Assembly (NCBI GenBank): GCA_028714615.1
Contig: JAQTMA010000001.1
Span: forward strand, 20,132 to 84,131
Source: Anaerolineaceae bacterium
Lineage (GTDB): Bacteria; Chloroflexota; Anaerolineae; Anaerolineales; Anaerolineaceae
Reading direction: 5' to 3'
DNA: 64,000 nucleotides
The translations under genes and the position numbers were made by a program. Of the stretch, positions 57,539-64,000 are shown one piece after another. Every line of letters begins with the position of its first letter. Position 1 is the stretch's first letter. Under the pieces are notes generated by a model. The model saw only the letters and a program-made list of their open reading frames with translations. It did no database searches and was not told where the DNA came from.

Positions 57539-59382
57539 GGATCCAGCGGAGGGATGGAGCAAATCGCAGACAGGGCGTGGCGGGTATCAGCGACCAGCGT
57601 GGCAAAGGACTGCCAACCCGGACCGGTACGCGGTTCGCTCTCCAAATCAGAGATCAGGCGCTCCAACTGGCTGATCTGCTCGTCGATCCCGGCCTCTTGC
57701 GGGGCGCAGCCGGCCGTGGAGCGGATCCACTCGCGCAGATCGCCGAGTGCAACGCGGAAGACGAGCGGGATATCCTCGGAACCGGGCAAAGCTGGATCCA
57801 CCTGGCCCAGGGGTTGGGCGTGGGGGAAGCGGGTAGAAAGATCGGCCTCGCCCTCCGGTTCGGGCTCAGCGAAGACTTCCCCAAGCGACTTTGCCGGCCT
57901 GGTATTCGGCTCCTGCTTCAGACCGACAGATTTCAGCCGATCGGAGACATGCTTGCGGGCTTTGTCGACATCGGAGCCGTACCAGTTAAAGCGGATCAGC
58001 TTCGCGGCGATGAGCTCGAAGAACTCCGATTGGCCCTTACCCCTCGGGTCAAAGCTCGAGTCCATGGCTTTGGCCACCAGCGCCCAGGCGCGCGGATCCA
58101 AACGCTCGAAGGCGGCCTGCAGCACGGCCTGACCGCGGTCGAAGATAGACTTGATCTCAGCTTCCGCCTGTGCACAGGCCTGCTGCTCCTCTTCCGTGCG
58201 CCGGTTATTCAGATACGACCGGCAGGCGCAGAGGTGATCCTTGCCGTGATGGCAGATGATGCCGATGCCCTTACAGCCTTCCACCGGATTGAAGATATAG
58301 CTGCTATCCACACCTCGATAGGACACACGTAGGTTGGAGCAGCCGTTGGCTTTGGCGTGCTCGAGCTCACTTTTTCCAAGGGACGCCTCGATTTCGCCCC
58401 AGGCGGGATCATCGATCGAAGGCAATCCGGTCAGTGCGCTGGCTTTGACCAGAGCCTGGCGAATGCCCTCCACCTGTTTGAGGTTGTAACAAGCCTCGAT
58501 CGGGCAGCGGTGCTGCTTGCCGTGGGTGACCATCTTCGCGCAGTTGGCGCACACCGGTTCAATTACCCCGGGGAGATCGTAGGCATTCCCTTCCCAGAAC
58601 ATAGCCTTATCGATGGGTTTGGAGTTGGCCTCGATCAAGCTGTCGACCTTGCCGCGGATCTGGTCGCTGGTCAGCAAGGAGAGCTGTTCGACCAGGACGG
58701 TGGGCTTCACTGCGTTGTATGTGGTTGATTTCTCGGCATGCTCGAGGAGCTCCGCCGGCAGCTCAACCACTGGGAGGTATGCCAGCGCCTGGCGCTCGGT
58801 CAGCTCGGCGTTCTGCAGTTCTTCGGGCAGTTTGAGCAGGCGCAGCTTGTTGGCCACAGTCGAGCGGCCCAGATTCAACTTTTCGGCGACGACTTCCTGG
58901 GTCCAGTGAAACAGTTCCATCCGCTGCCGGATCGCCTGGGCTTCCTCGAGCGGAGACAGGTCCTTGCGCTGGTAGTTCTCGGTCCAGGCCATAATGGCCA
59001 TATCCTCGTCGCTGAGCGTGCGGATCTCGATCGGCATGGCAGCCCAACTACCGGCCAGGTTGGAGTAGGATTTGACATCGTTGAGCCAGCGGTATGCGGC
59101 CAGGCGATTGTGACCGAACGCGATCTGCACCGCCGATCCGGGCATCAGTTCGAGCGCCGCCAGCGGATCCGCGGCACAGTCAGGCTCCGCCGGTTGGCCG
59201 TTGATCACCAGGCGCCCGAGCGGCGTCTGCAGAAGGCCGCGCGTGCCGATATTCTTGGCGAGCTCGGCGACGTACTCGGGATCCTCGCTGGTGCGTGTTT
59301 GGAAGGGATTGGCTTCGATCTTCGCCAGGGGAATGAGGACACAGTACCTGCGGTCCTGTGCAGGTGAGCGGGCTTCAGGCAT
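57475..59382 (-). CDS. ParB/RepB-like protein, Cys-rich (copy B)
   Basis: Identical to 15684-17591 (635 aa). Confidence 0.75.
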   Translation of the reverse strand: MPEARSPAQDRRYCVLIPLAKIEANPFQTRTSEDPEYVAELAKNIGTRGLLQTPLGRLVINGQPAEPDCAADPLAALELMPGSAVQIAFGHNRLAAYRWLNDVKSYSNLAGSWAAMPIEIRTLSDEDMAIMAWTENYQRKDLSPLEEAQAIRQRMELFHWTQEVVAEKLNLGRSTVANKLRLLKLPEELQNAELTERQALAYLPVVELPAELLEHAEKSTTYNAVKPTVLVEQLSLLTSDQIRGKVDSLIEANSKPIDKAMFWEGNAYDLPGVIEPVCANCAKMVTHGKQHRCPIEACYNLKQVEGIRQALVKASALTGLPSIDDPAWGEIEASLGKSELEHAKANGCSNLRVSYRGVDSSYIFNPVEGCKGIGIICHHGKDHLCACRSYLNNRRTEEEQQACAQAEAEIKSIFDRGQAVLQAAFERLDPRAWALVAKAMDSSFDPRGKGQSEFFELIAAKLIRFNWYGSDVDKARKHVSDRLKSVGLKQEPNTRPAKSLGEVFAEPEPEGEADLSTRFPHAQPLGQVDPALPGSEDIPLVFRVALGDLREWIRSTAGCAPQEAGIDEQISQLERLISDLESEPRTGPGWQSFATLVADTRHALSAICSIPPLDPWSSNGPWLKPRSSSCAGPWR

Positions 59383-59386
59383 GGGG

Positions 59387-60187
59387 TTATTCCTCTCCAT
59401 CCGGTCCGGCATTGCGTTTACCGTGTTCCTTGCGCCATTTCTCGGCAGTTTCGCGAACCGCGGCCTTACGGCATTCCGGTTTCATGCAGAAGCACTGATC
59501 CTTGCGCCGGCGGATGAACATAAATCCGCAGTTGGGGCAGCGGGCAGAATGCTTGTCCCCGGCCGCCACCAAGCCGTGTGTATTTGTATCCTCCTCATGG
59601 TTCTGGCAGGGCAGCACGATCGGGGTCGAGTAATCGGTCAAAATGGGTGTCTCCTGGACTGCATCGGCGCTCGGTGGGATGGGTTCCGGCGTCGGAACGG
59701 GTGCGCTGATGGTTGTCTCTTCGGTCTTCTCTGTCTCAACCAGCTTGCCATGGTCCCGGTTCCACGCGACAATCGCCTCATAGCGCCTAGGGTAGGTGCT
59801 GCTCGTCTGAGCTCCGCAATACAGGCAGTCCACCGACCAGCAGTCGCCGTCCAGGTGATGCACCTCGGGCTGCTGCCCACATTTCCGGCAGGGCAGCACC
59901 AGGACCAGCGGCAGCATATACTGCCGGGTGTCAAACTCACGGTCGAGATGGTTGCGCAGTTCCGCGATCGGGTCAGCGCGGTCCTCGAGCACCAGCGCTC
60001 GAAGCGCCTGGGTCAAGCGCTGGTCGGCCGTCCGCACGGTTAGCCGGATCTGCACCTGGAGCGCGTACGCCGGCTCCGCCAGCTGCAGGTAACTCGCCAG
60101 CGCCGGCAGCACCTGGTCGTGGATGCGGTCTGCCTGCGCCACGCTGCAGGTGATGGTCGTTTCAAATGCAGTTTCGTTCCCGTTCAT
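59387..60187 (-). CDS. Lar-like zinc-ribbon protein (copy B)
   Basis: Identical to 17596-18396 (266 aa). Confidence 0.65.
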   Translation of the reverse strand: MNGNETAFETTITCSVAQADRIHDQVLPALASYLQLAEPAYALQVQIRLTVRTADQRLTQALRALVLEDRADPIAELRNHLDREFDTRQYMLPLVLVLPCRKCGQQPEVHHLDGDCWSVDCLYCGAQTSSTYPRRYEAIVAWNRDHGKLVETEKTEETTISAPVPTPEPIPPSADAVQETPILTDYSTPIVLPCQNHEEDTNTHGLVAAGDKHSARCPNCGFMFIRRRKDQCFCMKPECRKAAVRETAEKWRKEHGKRNAGPDGEE

Positions 60188-60477
60188 TTTTCTCCCTCCC
60201 TGAATGCCATTTCCAATGGTTTCGATAGGTTCTGCTGCGCCAGCCTCAGCATGCGCTGCCACCAATCCCGATCCCGCAGCGCACCGCAGATCGGGCAGTA
60301 GGCTGGCAGCAAGCGCAGGTGCAGTCGGGAAGCGCAGGCCTGGCATTTGCAAGTCTCTTCCAGGATGAGGTTGTCCACGGCCTGCATCGCAGGGACCTCA
60401 GCCGGCAGCTCGAAGCGCTCCACCACGTCCCCCACCGGGGTGCCGGGTTTTGTGAATTCAAACGTGATCCAATTCAT
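60184..60477 (-). CDS. Small zinc-finger protein, 97 aa (copy B)
   Basis: Identical to 18393-18686. Confidence 0.65.
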   Translation of the reverse strand: MNWITFEFTKPGTPVGDVVERFELPAEVPAMQAVDNLILEETCKCQACASRLHLRLLPAYCPICGALRDRDWWQRMLRLAQQNLSKPLEMAFREGEK

Positions 60478-60977
60478 ACGGCCACCTCCATGGTGAGCTT
60501 ACTTTGGATCGAGGCCAGCAGCGCCGGGTGTAGATCCGACCCGGATCGGTCTCGGTACAGTTTGGTGACGTAATCCGCTCCATAGGGCATGTCGGCGATC
60601 AGGTATTCGCGGGCTAGAAGCTCCCAATCAGCCTGGTCAAGCACCGCTTCTCGGTAAAATCTATCCATGAGGTTTAGACGGCGCTCTACCAGATAAGCTT
60701 GCACCTTCATCGGGTTTGGCTGGGTGAAATCACCTACCTGGTATGCCTTCCCGTGTTGCTGGCATTCGACGGCAGCCCGGCGTAGCTCGTACACGGATGG
60801 AAAGAATTCCATATTGGCCGCCACTTGCACCACCGCCTGCTTTAGGGTCTCGAGCGGGATATCCGCTAGGAGCCCTGCGTAGGATTTCAACCGGCGGGTG
60901 CTCATGTCGGCGTCCATGCGGTGGTTGGGGTAGATGTCCCACAATTGCTTCAAAACCGTAAAGATGTTTTCTTGCAT
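60474..60977 (-). CDS. Helicase-loader-like protein (copy B)
   Basis: Identical to 18683-19186 (167 aa), SPP1 gp39-type. Confidence 0.65.
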   Translation of the reverse strand: MQENIFTVLKQLWDIYPNHRMDADMSTRRLKSYAGLLADIPLETLKQAVVQVAANMEFFPSVYELRRAAVECQQHGKAYQVGDFTQPNPMKVQAYLVERRLNLMDRFYREAVLDQADWELLAREYLIADMPYGADYVTKLYRDRSGSDLHPALLASIQSKLTMEVAV

Positions 60978-60988
60978 ACTCCCTCCTG

Positions 60989-61804
60989 TCAGGTCAACCC
61001 GGCTTCTTGCGATAGCTTCATGGCGATATCGTCGATCGTCTCCGCCCTCGGCCGGTTGGGCGGATGCTCCAGCACCTGGATAGTCTTGGGGATCCCCACC
61101 AGTGTGGGAAATTCGCGCTTATCCCGACCTAGCCAGTGGTCGGTCCACCAGGACCCGTTTTGGCCATAAACCGCCCGGATACGCGCCCCCGTGTAGCCGC
61201 GGTTGAACAGCTTCACTGCCATGCGCCGGCATTCGGCTGCATTCAGGTCGTAGTCCAGGTGACAGACCTCTGCCAGCGCCAGCCCCAAATCCTCAATCGG
61301 CACCGACGAGCAGCGTGGGGGTGCCCCTTTGCGTTTCAATGATGGTTCTTTATTAAGGTTCTTTAAAGGATTGGGTGAACCCTGGCTCACTACCCTGGTG
61401 GTCTCTGGCTCACTACCCCTGGTGAGCCCTGGTTCACTACCTGGTGAAGCCTGGTTCACTAGGGGTGGTGAATCCTGGTTCACTACCCCCGGGGTTTCCG
61501 GTTCGTTCTCTTCGGATTGGAAACCCAACTGGCAGGGGATATCCGTCAGGACGCGGTACAGGTTCGAGCGGTTTTTCGGGCCTACCCTGCGCACGGTTTT
61601 ATGAATCGCACCCTGGGACTCAAGTTCTTGCAGTATGTCGATGACGTAGCGCCGGCCCAGGTTCGCCTTGGTGGCCAGTGTGGAGATGCTCGGCCAGGCA
61701 ATGCCCTCATCGTTGGCAGCATCGGCGATCGCCAGCAACACCAGCCGGTGGCTCCCCGTGGTCGGACTGTGCTCCCAAACCCAGGACATGACGCGAATAC
61801 TCAT
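60989..61804 (-). CDS. Replication initiator with embedded origin (copy B)
   Basis: Identical to 19198-20013 (271 aa), HTH_36-type winged helix. Confidence 0.75.
   Translation of the reverse strand: MSIRVMSWVWEHSPTTGSHRLVLLAIADAANDEGIAWPSISTLATKANLGRRYVIDILQELESQGAIHKTVRRVGPKNRSNLYRVLTDIPCQLGFQSEENEPETPGVVNQDSPPLVNQASPGSEPGLTRGSEPETTRVVSQGSPNPLKNLNKEPSLKRKGAPPRCSSVPIEDLGLALAEVCHLDYDLNAAECRRMAVKLFNRGYTGARIRAVYGQNGSWWTDHWLGRDKREFPTLVGIPKTIQVLEHPPNRPRAETIDDIAMKLSQEAGLT
61382..61484. repeat. Five iterons, putative origin (copy B)
   Basis: Identical to 19591-19693; repeats start at 61382, 61405, 61429, 61451 and 61475. Confidence 0.7.
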
Positions 61805-62055
61805 TTTGGTTGTTGACCTTTCGGCGCCACACCCACCGATCCCACCAGCACGATCGAGCGAGAACGGCTGTCCCGGCTGATCCGGCCATCCGCGATTAAC
61901 TTATCGAGGTAGTACGACACCGTGCTGGTCGAAGGAATTCCGCAGACGTTTCCGATCTCCCGGCAGGAAGGCATGATTCGCTCGGTGGTCCACTGCTGTA
62001 CCAGGAATCTATAAACGTCCTCAACCTTTGGGTTATTTTTCTTTACGTTTGCCAT
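61801..62055 (-). CDS. LexA DNA-binding-domain protein (copy B)
   Basis: Identical to 20010-20264 (84 aa), no autoprotease domain. Confidence 0.85.
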   Translation of the reverse strand: MANVKKNNPKVEDVYRFLVQQWTTERIMPSCREIGNVCGIPSTSTVSYYLDKLIADGRISRDSRSRSIVLVGSVGVAPKGQQPK

Positions 62056-62103
62056 AATCACCTCATTTTTCCTTGACTCTTTTGCCAGACTAGATCAGAA
62101 TCA

Positions 62104-62128
62104 TAGAACGCTAGTTCTAATAATTATA
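62104..62128 (-). promoter_or_regulatory. Leftward early promoter with LexA-type box (copy B)
   Basis: Identical to 20313-20337: box 62104-62119, TATAAT 62123-62128 on the minus strand. Confidence 0.7.
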
Positions 62129-62154
62129 CCTGCACCGTTGGCCGGCGCTGTATG

Positions 62155-62526
62155 TTAGTGGATCTCACCCGGCGCGTTTCCAGACGGCGGATCCACCGGG
62201 TAGGCTCGCGGTCCCTGGCGCACCACAGAAAGTATCCCGGACTGTTTGATAAGCTGGTTGCGGGTGTGGTCGAGGATCAGGTTATTGTGGTCGATGGTCG
62301 CCTGCAGCCTGTAAATCTCCGCCACTGAAATCAGGCCGGCGTCCTCAACGCCCGCGATGGTGTTTTCTGTGTGGCGCTGGCGTTTGGCGACCGCCTCCAG
62401 CTCAGCAATGCGCTCCCCGTAAGCGCGCAGGGTTCCCCGCACGCGCGCCGCGATGTACCCGCAGAAACCAGAGGTGATGGAAATTAGAAGAAGAGCGACG
62501 ATCGCAACAATGGTATCGGTGGTCAT
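62155..62526 (-). CDS. Membrane-anchored coiled-coil protein (copy B)
   Basis: Identical to 20364-20735 (123 aa). Confidence 0.65.
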   Translation of the reverse strand: MTTDTIVAIVALLLISITSGFCGYIAARVRGTLRAYGERIAELEAVAKRQRHTENTIAGVEDAGLISVAEIYRLQATIDHNNLILDHTRNQLIKQSGILSVVRQGPRAYPVDPPSGNAPGEIH

Positions 62527-62530
62527 ATGA

Positions 62531-62638
62531 CTACCCCCTCCATAGGTAATAGATGATCGTTAAGACGCAAACCGCAATCATGAATACGTGCAGACGCAAC
62601 TGCCAGGTGATCAATTGCTCGGGATTTTTCATATTCAT
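62531..62638 (-). CDS. 35-aa membrane protein (copy B)
   Basis: Identical to 20740-20847. Confidence 0.65.
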   Translation of the reverse strand: MNMKNPEQLITWQLRLHVFMIAVCVLTIIYYLWRG

Positions 62639-62685
62639 CCTCTTCGAAGCTAAAAAAATGAGACAGAAAGGGATAACGGCGGAAA

Positions 62686-63594
62686 ATGGATTTACGAAAT
62701 CAATACCTTCACTACCAATGGTGCCAAATGGACGACGTTGAAAAATTTCTTAGCCAATCGGGTTTTCTTCCTACCACAATCGAGGGATACCGGCGCCTGT
62801 TGCAGTATTTCGACGGGTTCTTGCAGTCGTATGGGATTGGCATTGAAAGGGCCGGACCGGAAGTGCTGCTGAATTTCATGGAGCGGCGCCAGTGGGGCGA
62901 AGCTGCTCGTCATAAGTGTTCTGCAGCGATTCGCTCTTACGTGCGTTGGAAGTACGGGGAGGCCCACCCGATCCTATCGCTCAAGCTGCGCCGGCCGCCC
63001 ATCAAGCCGCACCGCACGTTGACCGCGGCACAGGTAAGGCTGCTGCTGGATTCCTTTGACCTGGAACGGCCGGCCGGGCTGCGCGATTATGCGATTGTGA
63101 TGCTGATGGTGGAAACGGGCTTGCGCAAGGCGGAAGTAGCGCGCCTGGAGCTGGCTTACGTTAACCTGGAAGCGCGCAAGTTGGACGTGCTGGTCAAAGG
63201 CGGCCACTGGGGCAGCGGTTATTTTTCAGAGGAAACCGCAAGCTCGCTTGACGATTGGTTATCGATTCGGGGGATCTACGCGAAGCCGGAAACGAAAGGT
63301 TTCTTCTGCGCGGTGGGCGGCCACCACGCCGGTCAGAGCCTGACTACCAACGGGGTCGGGATGATCTTCAAAACGATGAGCCGCCGGGTGGGCTTCCCGG
63401 TCTCAGCGCACGATTTGCGCCGCACCATGGCCACGCTCTTGACCCTCTCCGGCGCGCCAACCGAGGTGGTCTGCAAGGCCGGTCGCTGGCATAATCTCGA
63501 GCAGGTGCGCACCTACACCCAGGCGGTGCAGGCCAGCGCCGTGATGAAATATCTGCCGATGCCCAATTTGAACCGCTTAGTGCATGGGGATTGA
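62686..63594 (+). CDS. Tyrosine integrase (copy B)
   Basis: Identical to 20895-21803 (302 aa); this copy lies directly beside the prophage-host junction. Confidence 0.92.
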   Translation: MDLRNQYLHYQWCQMDDVEKFLSQSGFLPTTIEGYRRLLQYFDGFLQSYGIGIERAGPEVLLNFMERRQWGEAARHKCSAAIRSYVRWKYGEAHPILSLKLRRPPIKPHRTLTAAQVRLLLDSFDLERPAGLRDYAIVMLMVETGLRKAEVARLELAYVNLEARKLDVLVKGGHWGSGYFSEETASSLDDWLSIRGIYAKPETKGFFCAVGGHHAGQSLTTNGVGMIFKTMSRRVGFPVSAHDLRRTMATLLTLSGAPTEVVCKAGRWHNLEQVRTYTQAVQASAVMKYLPMPNLNRLVHGD

Positions 63595-63610
63595 TAGAAC
63601 ATAAATTCTA
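63595..63610. promoter_or_regulatory. Degenerate LexA-type box (copy B)
   Basis: Identical to 21804-21819. Confidence 0.35.
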
Positions 63611-63631
63611 AGAATAACCGCCAAGCGAGGG

Positions 63632-63662
63632 TTGCGGGTTCGACCCCCGTCAGCCACCCTTC
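63632..63662 (+). other. Prophage-host attachment site (tRNA 3' end)
   Basis: Same tRNA T-arm and acceptor strand as 21841-21871. The first base that differs is 63663. Host sequence follows, so this is the true right junction; the intact tRNA should be at the far left end of the array, outside the window. Confidence 0.85.
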
Positions 63663-63672
63663 CAATCGAATA

Positions 63673-63719
63673 GATATAAATATCCGGGCGCCGATTTTCG
63701 GCGCCCGGTTATTTATATC
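63673..63719. terminator. Long hairpin, tRNA/convergent-gene terminator
   Basis: GATATAAATA and TATTTATATC flank CCGGGCGCCGA / TCGGCGCCCGG around TTT: ~21 paired bases with one T/T mismatch. AT-rich tails on both sides make it a plausible two-way terminator between the tRNA gene and the convergent cytochrome-like gene. Confidence 0.75.
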
Positions 63720-63734
63720 ACGAAATTTATTATC

Positions 63735-64000
63735 CTAAGGCCTGGTCATTCCGGTTACACTACCACCGAGAGCCTGGATGCTATCATATAACGCCTGAAT
63801 AACGTATTTACCGTTATGGACGTAAGCACCCGGGTCTTTAATCGAGTATTGGTAATTGTACGCCGCCTTGAGTAAATTGGGTGAGAAGGCAGCATAACCC
63901 TTCTCATCTTTGTCTATCTGACCATTCCCATTTGTGTCAGCGAAGAAATAGGGATAGGCTGTTGGGCTGTAGACAATCGGAGCATTCAATTTTGTTTTGG
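63735..64000 (-). CDS. Host protein, C-terminal 88 codons (multihaem cytochrome-like)
   Basis: Runs off the right edge; the frame is open to the last base (KTKLNAPIVYSPTAYPYF). Contains an EF-hand-like Asp loop (DTNGNGQIDKDE), then PNLLKAAYNYQYSIKDPGAY, VHNGKYVIQALYDSIQALGG, ending TGMTRP. I know this ending from large multihaem c-type cytochrome proteins of Anaerolineae and relatives, where it follows the haem domains; no CxxCH lies in the visible part. A predicted alternative TTG start at 63989 is not a real start. Confidence 0.6.
   Translation of the reverse strand, partial: KTKLNAPIVYSPTAYPYFFADTNGNGQIDKDEKGYAAFSPNLLKAAYNYQYSIKDPGAYVHNGKYVIQALYDSIQALGGSVTGMTRP

Larger units (their letters stand above)
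21872..63662. mobile_element. Prophage copy B (complete, 41,791 bp)
   Basis: Complete phage genome between two copies of the same tRNA-derived attachment sequence. It contains repressor, replication, packaging, head, tail, lysis and integrase modules in an order usual for HK97-like siphophages. Late genes run leftward. Early small genes and cargo at 22771-29455 run rightward and meet the late operon tail to tail at about 29460. No structural or packaging gene appears broken. Confidence 0.92.
41792..63662. repeat. 21.9-kb direct repeat, unit 2
   Basis: Identical partner of 1-21871. All genes keep the same spacing, strand and predicted product, with no frame-disrupting change seen. Confidence 0.95.

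Noticed and set aside
63735..63989. Complete 84-aa host gene with TTG start
   Set aside because: The frame continues open to the window edge and the sequence resembles the end of a much larger protein.

Overview
The window is almost entirely one temperate siphophage genome present twice in tandem, followed by a short piece of bacterial chromosome. Bases 1-21871 recur at 41792-63662 with a constant offset of 41,791. Every gene and every open frame I compared on both strands is the same, so the repeat looks exact. The repeat unit is the prophage: copy A enters from the left edge and ends at 21871, copy B is complete (21872-63662), and a tRNA 3'-end attachment site closes each copy. Only after the second site does host DNA begin (63663-64000). 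This is either a genuine double lysogen or an assembly of host DNA with circular or concatemeric phage DNA. The sequence alone cannot separate the two.

Host: the only chromosomal gene is the 3' end of a protein whose tail resembles multihaem cytochrome-type proteins that I associate with Anaerolineae. The phage cell-wall hydrolase ends in a proline-rich tail plus an LPLVM-type terminus that I associate with secreted Chloroflexota proteins. Chloroflexota (Anaerolineae-like) is therefore my best guess, by inference.

Layout of copy B, left to right. 21872-22339 is non-coding attachment-site flank with a LexA-type box. At 22340-22713 lies the lysogeny switch: an Xre-type repressor with two divergent near-consensus promoters and an inverted-repeat operator. 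22771-24624 is a rightward run of small early genes, including an ASCH-domain protein. 24696-25625 is a second tyrosine recombinase. 25836-29455 is rightward cargo: a proteasome-like Ntn-hydrolase with a small partner, then a DnaQ-BRCT exonuclease and a DUF2806-like protein. From 62638 leftward to 29470 everything is on the minus strand. It begins with small membrane proteins, a LexA DNA-binding-domain repressor under a LexA-type box, and a replication initiator whose gene contains five iterons. A helicase-loader-like protein, zinc-ribbon/Lar-like and ParB-like proteins, homing endonucleases, a Pol-beta-like nucleotidyltransferase, a protein with an SSB-like tail and a LuxR-type regulator follow. 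After a terminator come the late genes: lysis candidates, HNH, TerS, TerL (with a class-3-type intein), portal, S49 protease, HK97 capsid, connectors, tail tube, frameshifted tail chaperones, tape measure, baseplate, tailspike, fibre, a membrane glycosyltransferase and a wall hydrolase. The integrase (rightward) sits next to the attachment site. Copy A carries the same set from the tail chaperone start (1-134) to the integrase.

Working model: SOS-type control through a protease-less LexA homologue and an Xre switch govern lysogeny. Replication starts from iterons inside the initiator gene using the host DnaB helicase. HNH-TerS-TerL suggests cos-type packaging. The cargo is generally AT-richer than the core and includes genes I cannot match to any described system, most notably the Ntn-hydrolase pair.
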